Origin: Deltaproteobacteria bacterium
GTDB taxonomy: Bacteria > Desulfobacterota > Dissulfuribacteria > Dissulfuribacterales > UBA3076
Length of the DNA stretch: 56,203 nucleotides
Assembly (NCBI GenBank): GCA_003194495.1
Contig: PQXE01000018.1
Span: forward strand, 1-56,203
Direction: 5' to 3'
The notes under the pieces were generated by a model, which saw nothing but the letters and a program-made list of their open reading frames with translations, had not been told where the DNA came from and did not search any database. Shown piece by piece: positions 21,265 through 29,238 of the stretch (position 1 is the stretch's first letter; the number at the start of each line of letters is the position of its first letter). A program made the translations under genes and the position numbers.

Positions 21265-21409
21265 ATACGGGATAGTCTGAGTATTAAGGATAATAATAGC
21301 TGGGCAAAAAACTTTTTTTACTGGAACTTATGCAAATGATTCCATTGTCCGTAAAGTCTAATGAAGTGTTCGGTAAAATTGTCAAAAAAAAGAAGTTCCA
21401 GATTATATC

Positions 21410-22693
21410 ATGAAATACAAAATCCTGATAGTTGAAGACAATCAAAAATTGGCAGGCCTTTTTCAAGAGGCCTTGGGTGATGAGTATGATACACACCTGG
21501 CTTTTAATTTGAAACAGGCTAAGGCCTGTCTTGATGGTATCCACGGCCTTTTGTTGGACCTCCAGCTCCCGGATGGCGAGGGGCTGAGTCTTATCAAGCC
21601 TGCCCGGCAGATAAATCCTTCCTGTGTGATAATCGTGGTTACAGCCTATGGCACCGTCCAGAAAGCAGTTGAGGCTTTAAAGCTGGGGGCCACTGATTTC
21701 CTGGAGAAGCCCGTGGATCTTGAGGCCCTTGTTCAACGCTTTCAGGATCTGTTTCCATTGCAGGGAATCAAAGACCTTGTGGCTGAATCAACCAAGATGG
21801 TTGATGTGCTGCAAATGGCAGATCGTGTAGCTTCCACACCTTTTCCCGTTCTTATTACAGGAGAGACTGGAACCGGAAAGGATGTGCTGGCTCGTTATAT
21901 TCATCAGCAAAGCGGCCGGAAAAAATTCATAGGGCTCAACTGTGCAAGCGTGCCCCATGAATTGGCAGATTCAATGCTTTTTGGTCATTTAAGGGGCAGC
22001 TTCACTGGGGCAAGCGAGACACGTAAAGGCCTTCTTTCCGCAGCCAAAGGAGGAACCCTTTTTTTGGACGAGATTGGAGAACTGCCGCTTTCTCTTCAGC
22101 CGAAGCTCTTGAGGTTTTTAGACTCTGGTTGTTACCTGCCATTGGGTAGCAGCCAGGAATCAAAAAGCAACGCCCGGATTATTGCAGCAACAAACAAAGA
22201 CCTGAAAAAGGCTGTAAAAGAGGGCTCTTTCAGGAATGATCTACATTTTCGTCTTACAACCTTTCCTGTTCATATCCCGTCCCTTAGGGAAAGAAAAGAC
22301 GACATTATTCCCTTTGTTAACCATCACCTTGAAAGGGTTGAACAAATGCTGGGCCGGGGGATCTGTTTATCAGATAGCGCAAAGGAGCTTCTTCTGAAAT
22401 ATCATTTTCCGGGAAATGTAAGAGAGCTTTTTAATTTATTGGATCGAACCGCACTTTTGACAGGAGGCGACATTACTGATGGTTCCCTCAGATCGTTTTT
22501 AAGTCCTCCTCCTGAAGATGAGCCAGTACCTGGTGATTTCTGGTCGGAAAGCCGGGGCCATGTCTTAAAAAGGGAAAAAGAACTCATAGATGCGGCCCTG
22601 GCAGCAACCGGGGGAAACAAGGCCGCTGCCGCCCGCGCTCTTAAAGTCAGTTACAAGACCCTTCTTAATAAGATGAAAAAATTAGGCTTATGA
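21410..22693 (+). CDS. sigma-54 dependent response regulator (NtrC family)
   Basis: A 427-residue two-component activator. Residues 1-115 are a receiver domain with the phospho-acceptor Asp near residue 50 (LLLDLQLPDG) and the conserved K in LEKPVD. Residues 125-355 are an AAA+ domain: Walker A GETGTGKD (151-158), the sigma-54 contact loop as GSFTGA rather than GAFTGA (196-201), Walker B TLFLDEIGEL. A Fis-type helix-turn-helix ends the protein (GNKAAAARALKVSYKTLLNK). No histidine kinase is adjacent, so it is an orphan here. A 145-bp divergent gap separates it from the Ppx/GppA gene. Confidence 0.92.
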   Translation: MKYKILIVEDNQKLAGLFQEALGDEYDTHLAFNLKQAKACLDGIHGLLLDLQLPDGEGLSLIKPARQINPSCVIIVVTAYGTVQKAVEALKLGATDFLEKPVDLEALVQRFQDLFPLQGIKDLVAESTKMVDVLQMADRVASTPFPVLITGETGTGKDVLARYIHQQSGRKKFIGLNCASVPHELADSMLFGHLRGSFTGASETRKGLLSAAKGGTLFLDEIGELPLSLQPKLLRFLDSGCYLPLGSSQESKSNARIIAATNKDLKKAVKEGSFRNDLHFRLTTFPVHIPSLRERKDDIIPFVNHHLERVEQMLGRGICLSDSAKELLLKYHFPGNVRELFNLLDRTALLTGGDITDGSLRSFLSPPPEDEPVPGDFWSESRGHVLKREKELIDAALAATGGNKAAAARALKVSYKTLLNKMKKLGL

Positions 22694-22715
22694 GCCTCGG
22701 TATCCTTTTTAAATT

Positions 22716-22875
22716 GTAAGCGTTCACAGGGCACCGCATCTGCTTTGTTGTCGGGCACTTGAAGTACAGGAAGTACGTCTGCGTACCCGTACGCCTCGCA
22801 TCTGCAGCACCCTGTAAACGCTTACAGTTCGGTGGATTGCGGTAAAACGGGCGTTGTAATCCCGTGAACGATTAC
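22716..22875 (+). repeat. 160-bp structured repeat, copy A
   Basis: The unit starts GTAAGCGTTCACAGGG and ends CCCGTGAACGATTAC, so its outer ends are near-inverted repeats. An internal CCCTGTAAACGCTTAC (22810-22825) also pairs with the 5' end, giving a long hairpin over the first 110 bp plus a shorter tail hairpin. The inner part (GAAGTACAGGAAGTACGTC, then GCGTACCCGTACGC) holds smaller palindromes. It has near-identical copies at 22974 and, inverted, at 53849. No protein is encoded. Confidence 0.85.
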
Positions 22876-22890
22876 TTTAAATTCAAAATT

Positions 22891-22919
22891 GTGTCTGAAC
22901 GGCCTTTCCGTTCAGACAC
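22891..22919 (+). terminator. perfect 12-bp hairpin, possible terminator
   Basis: GTGTCTGAACGG (22891-22902) pairs perfectly with 22908-22919 around a 5-nt loop. It lies between the two 160-bp repeat copies, downstream of the response regulator. A U-tract is lacking, so termination is plausible but not certain. Confidence 0.4.
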
Positions 22920-22973
22920 TAATTACGTTGATTGACATAGGATAGGTTGAGCGGTACATTGAAACAGAATTTT

Positions 22974-23135
22974 GTAAGCGTTCACAGGGCACCGCATCTG
23001 CTTTGTTGTCGGGCACTTGAAGTACAGGAAGTACGTCTGCGTACCCGTACGCCTCGCATCTGCAGCACCCTGTAAATGCTTACAGTTCGGTGGGTGGCGG
23101 TAAAACTGTGGCGTTGTAACCCCGTGAACGGTTAC
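22974..23135 (+). repeat. 160-bp structured repeat, copy B
   Basis: This is a direct repeat of the unit at 22716, about 258 bp further on, with only scattered base changes (for example TGTAAATGCT for TGTAAACGCT). The changes fall partly on both arms of the hairpins, so the foldback is kept. It ends 58 bp before the tatA start. Confidence 0.85.
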
Positions 23136-23147
23136 AGAATTTTTGAT

Positions 23148-23167
23148 CTGTCATTAACATATGACAG
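23148..23167 (+). promoter_or_regulatory. small palindrome upstream of tatA
   Basis: CTGTCAT (23148-23154) is repeated in inverted form as ATGACAG (23161-23167), just upstream of the ribosome binding site of the first tatA gene. It could be an operator or, with the following TTTTTC, a short intrinsic terminator. Confidence 0.3.
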
Positions 23168-23193
23168 TTTTTCTTCCAGGAGAGGAATAGAGG

Positions 23194-23397
23194 ATGTTCG
23201 GGTTGGGGATGCCTGAGTTGCTGGTTATTTTGGTCATAATTCTTGTCATTTTTGGTGCTGGTAAGCTGCCAAAAATCGGTGAGGGCCTTGGAAAGGGTAT
23301 CAGCAATTTCAAGAAGTCCATAAAGGAGAATGAAGAGACTGGGGACGATGTCAGCCAGGACGAAAAGACCGGATCGTCATCCGGCCATGAAAAATAA
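23194..23397 (+). CDS. tatA: twin-arginine translocase subunit TatA/E, first copy
   Basis: A 67-residue TatA/E-type protein: [20 protein letters not shown] as the short membrane helix, the hinge [16 protein letters not shown] and an amphipathic helix followed by an acidic tail. TatA rings form the pore for folded, often cofactor-bearing, proteins. A GAGAGGAATAGAGG stretch supplies the ribosome binding site. No tatC is in the window. It precedes resB-ccsA, and a second tatA follows them. Confidence 0.92.
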   Translation: MFGLGMPELLVILVIILVIFGAGKLPKIGEGLGKGISNFKKSIKENEETGDDVSQDEKTGSSSGHEK

Positions 23398-23457
23398 CGA
23401 CCTTATGAAGGCTGACAATAACTCCGAAGTATAGATCCCAGGACCTGAATCCGTTCT

Positions 23458-24819
23458 ATGAAAGCATCATCCTCGACCTATCAAGATACTTCAATCTGGC
23501 GTTTTTTTTCATCGGTTCGTCTGGCTGTATTTCTCTTAATTATTCTGGCTATAACCTCTATTGTCGGTACTGTTATACCTCAGGGAGAATCTCTTCAGTT
23601 CTATCTGGAAAGGTTCGGCCCTGGATTTTTTCGAATCATAAAGGTCCTCCATTTAAATGATACCTATCATTCCTGGTGGTATCTGATCTTGCTGGGGCTT
23701 TTTAGCACTAATCTGGTGATCTGCACCCTGAGGCGCCTACCATTTACGCTTAAGCTTTCCAGGAGAGACAACCTGTCCGTGGATTCCGGGCGTCTGTTAA
23801 AGATGCCTTTTAAAAAGGATTGGGAAATAAAAGAGGAGCTGGATAATGATTCCACTCAATCAATCATCTCAGCATTTAAAAAGGTCGCCGGCAAGTTCCA
23901 TGAACGCTCAGATGTAGATGGGGGCAGACTGTTTCTGGCTGAACGCGGAAAATGGAGCTACTGGGGCGTATATGGTCTGCATGGCAGCATACTGATTATT
24001 TTCGTCGGTGCCCTGGTAGGATTATTTTTGGGGTTCAAGGGCAGCGTCATGCTGCCGGAAGGGGAGACAATAGATCATATTGTGAACAGACAGACAGGAG
24101 AGCACATACCTCTTGGCTTTTCAGTCCGTTGTAATCGCTTTAATATTTCCTTTTACGATAATGGTGCACCAAAGGAGTACCGATCCGACCTGACAGTATT
24201 AAATGATGATAAGGAGGTTTTCCATAAGTCCATCGTTGTTAATGATCCTATGGAATATAAGGGTGTTACTTTTTACCAGGCAAGTTATCGGGCTATTCCT
24301 GAAGTAACCGTGCAGGTTGCCAAGTCTGATACCCTGAAACGTTCCATGACTATTTCTGCGTTTCAAAAGGCCTTGTGGTCGGAGGAACAACTGAGCTTTG
24401 GTCTGATGCAGTATATGCCCAGCGTTCACGGCAGGCCTGCAGCCCGGATCCGGGTTGGAGACCAGGAAGGCCGGTCAGGTAATTTCTGGCTTTTAAAAGG
24501 AAATGAAAAGGAGTTTCAGCGGGGTGAAAACTTGTATAGGATTTCCCTGTCCAATGCCAAGCAACGTTATCTGACAGGGTTGCAAGTCAAGAAAGACCCC
24601 GGAGTCTGGATAGTGTGGTTGGGCTGTACGGTCCTCATTGTTGGTTTTACCGTAGTATTCTGGGTCCCGCATAGACGCATGTGGCTCTGGATAGGTCGCC
24701 GGAAGGGCAAGACCGTTGTGATTCTGTCCGGTCAGACCAACAAGAATAAATTGCAGTTTGAAAAAGACATCAGAAAGATTGAAGAGGCTTTGAATTCCAG
24801 CTTAGGAGCACGGCAATGA
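23458..24819 (+). CDS. resB: cytochrome c biogenesis protein ResB
   Basis: ResB (Ccs1), 453 residues, part of System II cytochrome c maturation, which delivers heme and reduced apocytochrome outside the membrane. It has N-terminal membrane segments (SSVRLAVFLLIILAITSIVG then TVIPQGES, the family signature), a large extracytoplasmic region with GVTFYQASY, and a last membrane helix near residue 390. It overlaps ccsA by 4 nt (ATGA), as in a two-gene System II unit. Confidence 0.92.
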   Translation: MKASSSTYQDTSIWRFFSSVRLAVFLLIILAITSIVGTVIPQGESLQFYLERFGPGFFRIIKVLHLNDTYHSWWYLILLGLFSTNLVICTLRRLPFTLKLSRRDNLSVDSGRLLKMPFKKDWEIKEELDNDSTQSIISAFKKVAGKFHERSDVDGGRLFLAERGKWSYWGVYGLHGSILIIFVGALVGLFLGFKGSVMLPEGETIDHIVNRQTGEHIPLGFSVRCNRFNISFYDNGAPKEYRSDLTVLNDDKEVFHKSIVVNDPMEYKGVTFYQASYRAIPEVTVQVAKSDTLKRSMTISAFQKALWSEEQLSFGLMQYMPSVHGRPAARIRVGDQEGRSGNFWLLKGNEKEFQRGENLYRISLSNAKQRYLTGLQVKKDPGVWIVWLGCTVLIVGFTVVFWVPHRRMWLWIGRRKGKTVVILSGQTNKNKLQFEKDIRKIEEALNSSLGARQ

Positions 24820-25664
24820 CCTTTTCCAGTTCATATCTTTTCAGTTTAACTACCTTCATATACATGGGGGCTGCTGCGCTCTATTTGATACACTGGATCT
24901 TCAGAGTGAAGAAGGTGGGGTTCCTGGCTACGGTCGTCACAGTTGGAGGCATTGTAATTCAGACGGTCGGAATAGGTCTCAGATGGATAGAGTCTTACCA
25001 ATTAGGTTATGGACACGCACCGCTCTCAAACCTTTATGAGTCCCTGGTATTTTTTTCGTGGGTAACGATCGTGGTTTACTTAATTATAGAATGGCAGGTA
25101 AAGCAACGCGTGATCGGGGCCTTTGCAACTCCATTTGCATCCCTCTCCATGGCCTATGCATCTTTTAGTCCCAATATTGAAGATAAAATACAGCCTCTTA
25201 TACCAGCTCTTAAGAGCAATTGGCTCATTGCCCACGTTGTCACGTGCTTCCTTGGATATGCATCTTTTGCTGTTGCCTGCGGATTAGGTATTATGTACCT
25301 TATTAAAAATAGATTCAGTGGGGCATCAGAGGGGATTATGGGTGTTATACCTGATTGCAAAATCCTTGATGAGTTGATACATCAGACAATCGTCTTTGGT
25401 TTTCTCTGGTTGACCCTTGGCATAATTACAGGGGCTATTTGGGCCAATGATGCCTGGGGTACATACTGGAGCTGGGACCCAAAGGAGACCTGGTCATTGA
25501 TAACCTGGTTTGTATATGCTACGGCCCTTCACGCAAGATTTGTCAGGGGGTGGGCCGGTCGCAGGATCGCCTATATATCGATAATAGGTTTTGCTTCAGT
25601 GATGTTTACATACTTTGGTGTAAATTTTCTGCTTTCGGGCTTACATAGTTATGGAGCGCAATAA
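24816..25664 (+). CDS. ccsA: cytochrome c biogenesis protein CcsA/ResC
   Basis: A 282-residue membrane protein of the CcsA/ResC/CcmC family. The heme-handling WWD motif is clear: WGTYWSWDPKETWSLITW near residue 210, with conserved histidines in the flanking membrane loops (LYESLVFFSW, and ALHARF after the motif). Together with ResB it forms the cytochrome c synthase. Presence of System II fits an anaerobe with multiheme cytochromes. Confidence 0.94.
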   Translation: MTFSSSYLFSLTTFIYMGAAALYLIHWIFRVKKVGFLATVVTVGGIVIQTVGIGLRWIESYQLGYGHAPLSNLYESLVFFSWVTIVVYLIIEWQVKQRVIGAFATPFASLSMAYASFSPNIEDKIQPLIPALKSNWLIAHVVTCFLGYASFAVACGLGIMYLIKNRFSGASEGIMGVIPDCKILDELIHQTIVFGFLWLTLGIITGAIWANDAWGTYWSWDPKETWSLITWFVYATALHARFVRGWAGRRIAYISIIGFASVMFTYFGVNFLLSGLHSYGAQ

Positions 25665-25756
25665 ATGCTGAATTTTGAATTAAGGTAGATGGTTTTTAAA
25701 TCTTTTTCCACAATTCAACATTCACAATTTAGCATTGCCTATATGAAGGGGTTTTA

Positions 25757-25975
25757 ATGTTCGGTTTAGGTACACAAGAGCTGTTGGTCATCCTGGTAAT
25801 TGCCTTTTTTATCTTTGGAGGCAAGAAGCTTCCTGAAATAGGGGCGGGACTTGGAAAGGGGCTGAGGGCCTTTAAGTCCGGTTTGAAGGACCTTGAAGAT
25901 GAGGTCGATTCGGAAAAGCTTCTAGATAACAAATCCGGCAGTTCATCAAAAACAGAAGACAATAAAAAGGTTTAG
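25757..25975 (+). CDS. tatA: twin-arginine translocase subunit TatA/E, second copy
   Basis: A 72-residue TatA/E paralogue: [20 protein letters not shown], then GGKKLPEIGAGLGKGLRAF and an acidic, Ser/Lys-rich tail. It is clearly related to the copy at 23194 but differs through the amphipathic helix (SGLKDLEDEVDSEK). A GAAGGGG site lies ahead of the ATG. It follows ccsA after about 90 bp, in which AT-rich imperfect palindromes (GAATTAAGG, ATTCAACATTCACAATT) occur. Confidence 0.92.
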   Translation: MFGLGTQELLVILVIAFFIFGGKKLPEIGAGLGKGLRAFKSGLKDLEDEVDSEKLLDNKSGSSSKTEDNKKV

Positions 25976-25996
25976 CGGCTTTACAGATTGTGTAGT

Positions 25997-26899
25997 ATGC
26001 CTTTTTTTAAGCAAGCAATGATCCTCGCCGCAGGTCTGGGTACACGCTTGCGGCCCCTTACATTTCACTTACCAAAGCCTTTGTTCCCAGTATTAAACAT
26101 GCCTTTGCTTCACAGATTACTCGACCAGCTTGAGGATGCCGGGTTCAAAAAGATTGTGATCAACTGCTTTCACCTCGCAGATCTGGTACAGGAGATGGTG
26201 GGGTCTTATAAGGCCAGGGCTGAAATTGTAACACTGGTGGAACCATCACTGCTGGGAACCGGCGGGGCGCTTAGAAATGCACTGCCTCATATCTCAAAAA
26301 ACGAGCCCCTGCTGGTTATAAACGGCGATGTGGTAACAGATCTGGATCCGGCCCAAGTAGTTAATCTGCATCAGCACCATGGAGCTATGGCATCACTGGT
26401 GGTCCACAAGAGGGAGCCATGGAACAATGTGGCTATGATGGAAGAAAATATTTCGGGTTTTAATTACAGCGGGCCGGATGCCATGGCCTTTACAGGTATT
26501 TCCGTATTGGAACCGGAACTTATCAGGACTATCCCTGAAGATGGTCCCAGTTCCTTGATTGATACATTAAGGGTCGTAATTGATCAGGGTGGTCTACAGG
26601 CCATTAGAGCTGATCATATTGCCGGTCATTACATATGGGAGGATATAGGATCACCCGGAGGATACCTGTCCGCCCATAAAGTGCTTTTTGCAAGTAAAAA
26701 TAACAGGTGCCTGGTTGGGCAGAGTACTGAGTTGCCTGGCGATCTTATATGGAAGGACTGGGTCTCTATAGGGTCTAAAGTGAGCTTAGGATCCGGTGTT
26801 ACTCTTTGCAGGAGTGTGATTTGGGAGGGGAGCGATGTCCCTTCCGGAGCAGTTCTTGAGGATTGTATTTTTAGTCCTTATGGAAATATTGTTCCTTGA
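25997..26899 (+). CDS. sugar-phosphate nucleotidyltransferase
   Basis: A 300-residue nucleotidyltransferase with the Rossmann-type signature AMILAAGLGTRLRPLTFHLP followed by KPLFPVLNMPLL, a catalytic NGDVVTDLDP, and a C-terminal hexapeptide-like strand repeat (LIWKDWVSIGSKVSLGSGV). It would make an NDP-sugar, such as UDP-MurNAc by the MurU salvage route or GDP-mannose; sequence alone does not decide. The start is the ATG at 25997; an in-frame TTG is 9 nt upstream. It follows the second tatA after 21 nt. Confidence 0.85.
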   Translation: MPFFKQAMILAAGLGTRLRPLTFHLPKPLFPVLNMPLLHRLLDQLEDAGFKKIVINCFHLADLVQEMVGSYKARAEIVTLVEPSLLGTGGALRNALPHISKNEPLLVINGDVVTDLDPAQVVNLHQHHGAMASLVVHKREPWNNVAMMEENISGFNYSGPDAMAFTGISVLEPELIRTIPEDGPSSLIDTLRVVIDQGGLQAIRADHIAGHYIWEDIGSPGGYLSAHKVLFASKNNRCLVGQSTELPGDLIWKDWVSIGSKVSLGSGVTLCRSVIWEGSDVPSGAVLEDCIFSPYGNIVP

Positions 26900-27007
26900 T
26901 TGGTCGGTTTAAACTATTACTACAACCGGTTATGTAGTTTTTCTGAACAAGCAGCCATTGAGTAAGGAAGCTAATGCGTGATATCGCAGTTATGTTTCCG
27001 TTGGGCC
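26900..27007. other. short gene-free stretch
   Basis: Sequence between the nucleotidyltransferase gene and the pseudogene strip. I see no gene or clear repeat in it. Confidence 0.4.
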
Positions 27008-27154
27008 TTATTGAAGATTTTCTAAATCAGCCAAGTCTTTTGTATATCGAGGGTAGCCATGTAACGCAACAGCGTATCCACCAACAACAAGATATTGAAC
27101 TTTATTTTTGTTTAGTAATTGAATAAAATCTTTGAAATCTTTGTTGATTATCAT
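27008..27154 (-). pseudogene. nucleotidyltransferase pseudogene with large internal deletion
   Basis: The frame reads a normal start (MIINKDFKDFIQLLNKNKV, then the family stretch YLVVGGYAVALHGYPRYTKD) and then jumps directly to LADLENLQ and a stop. The first part is the N terminus of an AbiEii/DUF6036-like nucleotidyltransferase; the last residues are how such proteins end (RKKDLADLENL). The middle, including the catalytic aspartates, has been lost, probably by recombination between the two copies of codons for KD. The frame is preserved. A GGTGGAAAT site precedes the ATG. Confidence 0.7.
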
Positions 27155-27285
27155 ATTTCCACCCTATATATTCTTCTCTTATTTTTTCCAGGGTTTCTAA
27201 TCTGGCTTCAAATGGTTGACTTTGCCAATACTGAAAGTCACTTTTTTTGTCTTTAAGTTTAACTTTTTTTTATTTTTTTATTCAT
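27102..27285 (-). pseudogene. frameshifted companion ORF upstream of the nucleotidyltransferase
   Basis: A reading frame encodes KSDFQYWQSQPFEARLETLE, IREEYIGWKYD and QQRFQRFYSITKQK, the pattern of the small helical protein normally encoded just before such nucleotidyltransferases. It lacks an in-frame start: the nearest ATG (27283-27285) runs into a stop after nine codons, because one extra A is present in an A8 tract. Removing one A joins ATG to the conserved part. It overlaps the start of the nucleotidyltransferase pseudogene, as in intact pairs. Confidence 0.6.
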
Positions 27286-27449
27286 GTTATTTTTTCATTT
27301 TCGCAAGAATTTACCAAACTAAAGTTTCGCAGTAAGCCCCTGAGTTCAATCCGTTTTCCCCGAACCAGGGTTTCTGCCATGGTTTGAAAGACCTCTGTAA
27401 TAAAGTAACTTTCATTTTGCCGAAATATGGAGACAATCTTCCAACTGCG
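27282..27449 (-). pseudogene. IHF/HU-like DNA-binding protein fragment
   Basis: In this frame the sequence ESYFITEVFQTMAETLVRGK followed by RIELRGLLRNFSL matches the core of an IHF beta / HU family protein (typical: VFDTMTDALVRGERIEIRGF). The N-terminal helices are missing, the frame begins after a stop, and the RGFGSF arm is altered to RGLLRNF. It therefore looks like a degraded fragment. No complete ihfB is in the window. Confidence 0.5.
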
Positions 27450-27546
27450 CTAAAATCGTCTATGTTCTCAATCCACAAACCTTTCAGGAACTCGGACCAT
27501 TACTGTTGTGTAACGCTGCCTGTAATATCGGTATGGGCTTAACGGG

Positions 27547-28119
27547 TTATTTCACCAATACCGCCCGTTCAATCATCACTGAAGAAATCGGCATGTCGCG
27601 GTGTCCGGCCTTGACGGTGGTTGGTAGTATCTCAATAGAGTCCACTACTTTCATACCTTCTACTACCTTGCCAAATACACAATAGCCCCAATCCTTTGAG
27701 GTCTTTCCTTTATGATCAAGGAAGGAGTTGTCTGCTGAATTGATGAAGAACTGAGCGGTGGCTGAATGGGGATTTGCTGTACGCGCCATGGCCACTGTGC
27801 CTCGCCGGTTTTTGAGTCCGTTGTCGGCCTCGTTGACAATCGAATCCCGAGCAAGTTTTTTCCGCATGTCGGTAGTTAAGCCTCCTCCTTGAATCATGAA
27901 TCCTTTGATCACCCGGTGGAAGATGGTTCCATCGTAAAATCCGTCGCTGACATAACGGAGGAAATTTTCAACCGTTTTCGGAGCTACCTGCGGATCAAGT
28001 TCAAGCATGATGACACCCTGATTAGTTTCCAGGCGTACGCGCGGGTTTGACGAGTCCGCCCAGACGCAAGGGATAGCCACGAGCAGAGCAATAACAAGGA
28101 TGCTTGTAATCTTTTCCAA
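27547..28119 (-). CDS. periplasmic peptidyl-prolyl cis-trans isomerase (cyclophilin)
   Basis: A 190-residue cyclophilin-type isomerase. A signal peptide opens the protein (EKITSILVIALLVAIPCVWA), so it acts outside the cytoplasmic membrane. The core has VAPKTVENFLRYVSDGFYDG, FHRVIKGFMIQGG, SATAQFFINSADN and FGKVVEGMKVVDSIE. I place the start at TTG 28117-28119, since AAGGAG stands 8 nt upstream and the signal peptide begins there; any longer frame adds a non-homologous Cys-rich leader. Confidence 0.9.
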   Translation of the reverse strand: MEKITSILVIALLVAIPCVWADSSNPRVRLETNQGVIMLELDPQVAPKTVENFLRYVSDGFYDGTIFHRVIKGFMIQGGGLTTDMRKKLARDSIVNEADNGLKNRRGTVAMARTANPHSATAQFFINSADNSFLDHKGKTSKDWGYCVFGKVVEGMKVVDSIEILPTTVKAGHRDMPISSVMIERAVLVK

Positions 28120-28195
28120 TTTAGGTCTCCTTTTTTGATGGAATAATCGGCACTTCTTACATTCAAGAGAGGAACAATACCCGCTAATGCAGAAT

Positions 28196-28681
28196 TTATA
28201 ACGAAACTCCTTCCTGTTCAACAAACAGTGCATCCAAATAGGTCCCATGTATTTGAAGCAAAGCGACAGAGGCTGGATATCCGTATCTTGGCTGCCCCGC
28301 ACTACCTGGATTTAAAAACAGCACCCCACGCACATCCTCAACAGAAGGCCTGTGAGAATGACCACTTATAACGGCGCCAAAACCGGCTGCAGACGGCTCT
28401 ACGTCGAGTTGATACACATCATGAAGCACATACAACAAGACCTTGCCTACTTCAACTACTTCTGTCTGAGCGAGATCATCCGTCCATTCGCCATAGTCCA
28501 TGTTCCCTTGTACTGCGACAACAGGAGCGATTGATTGCAAAACTTTAAGTATATCCGGCTTACCAATGTCTCCGGCATGAATGATCAAGTCCGTGCCCTG
28601 GAATATCTTGACAGCCTCTGGCGGAAGAAAACCGTGCATATCGGATATGACACCAACGAGATAATAGGTCTTGTGTTGCAA
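28196..28681 (-). CDS. YfcE/MJ0936-type metallophosphoesterase
   Basis: A 161-residue calcineurin-like phosphodiesterase of the YfcE family. The metal-binding blocks are in order: SDMHG (about residues 13-17), HAGDIG, GNMD, an LHD block and GHSHRP near residue 108. Such enzymes hydrolyse phosphodiesters with Mn2+ or related ions; the natural substrate is not known. It is upstream of the cyclophilin gene in the same direction. Confidence 0.9.
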   Translation of the reverse strand: MQHKTYYLVGVISDMHGFLPPEAVKIFQGTDLIIHAGDIGKPDILKVLQSIAPVVAVQGNMDYGEWTDDLAQTEVVEVGKVLLYVLHDVYQLDVEPSAAGFGAVISGHSHRPSVEDVRGVLFLNPGSAGQPRYGYPASVALLQIHGTYLDALFVEQEGVSL

Positions 28682-29119
28682 TTTTTTTTGACATCAAATA
28701 ACTCGTTCAACGAGTTCCCTGTTTTCCTTTGCTCTATTCCTCGCTTAGGAACGAAAAATAAATAACTTGAACAAAATTAAACAGAGCCGTAGCATCCTAC
28801 GGGCGGATTTCATTCTCGTTACAACTAAAAATTAGTCACAAAAAATGAAGTTCTTATACACTAAATCTGGTCAGATTAATCTCAAGTTTAGCCATAATCA
28901 GGTCAATTAAGTTTATGAATAAGAAAACACAAGACAAAAAAACACAATTCGTGTAGATTTCTCGGTGCAGACTTTAACTACTATTTATGAAGGAGCACCG
29001 TATATGAGAAAAAAATCTGGTCCCAAAAAAATTAGATAGTCGTTAATTGTCACGTGATATACGCTTGATATACTTTTAACTATAGGATAATTTACTTTCA
29101 AAAAATAAGGAGATAATAA
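28682..29119. other. gene-free AT-rich stretch with gene-start remnants
   Basis: No intact gene is seen. At 29004 an ATG with AAGGAG upstream opens a frame of only 11 codons (MRKKSGPKKIR), which looks like the beginning of a lost gene, possibly a transposase. A candidate promoter (TTGATA at 29065, TAATTT at 29088, 17-nt spacer) points to the next short frame. Confidence 0.4.
29065..29093 (+). promoter_or_regulatory. candidate promoter upstream of the 29120 short ORF
   Basis: TTGATA and TAATTT are separated by exactly 17 nt, in AT-rich DNA, 26 nt before the ATG at 29120 with its AAGGAG site. Confidence 0.35.
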
Positions 29120-29221
29120 ATGATTATTAAAATTAATATTCTTAGTTGCTCTCATTGTGGTAGTAAATATCTTGTTAAGATGGTTACAGAGAGTATCGAG
29201 AAAGATATTAGCTTTTTCTAA
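29120..29221 (+). CDS. short zinc-knuckle ORF, probably truncated
   Basis: A 33-residue frame (MIIKINILSCSHCGSKYLVK and 13 more residues) has a good ribosome binding site (AAGGAGAT) and a candidate promoter. A single CxxC knuckle suggests it is the beginning of a zinc-ribbon protein cut off by the adjacent transposase remnant. Confidence 0.3.
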   Translation: MIIKINILSCSHCGSKYLVKMVTESIEKDISFF

Positions 29222-29238
29222 GGTTTTATATATGCACC

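Noticed and set aside
22716..23135. CRISPR array, because of the tandem near-identical units
   Set aside because: The unit is 160 bp with internal foldbacks, present only twice here and once far away. There are no short spaced repeats or spacers.
28196..28302. Extending the cyclophilin start to overlap the metallophosphoesterase
   Set aside because: The added 61 residues are Cys-rich and non-homologous. The TTG at 28119 has a good ribosome site and begins a signal peptide.
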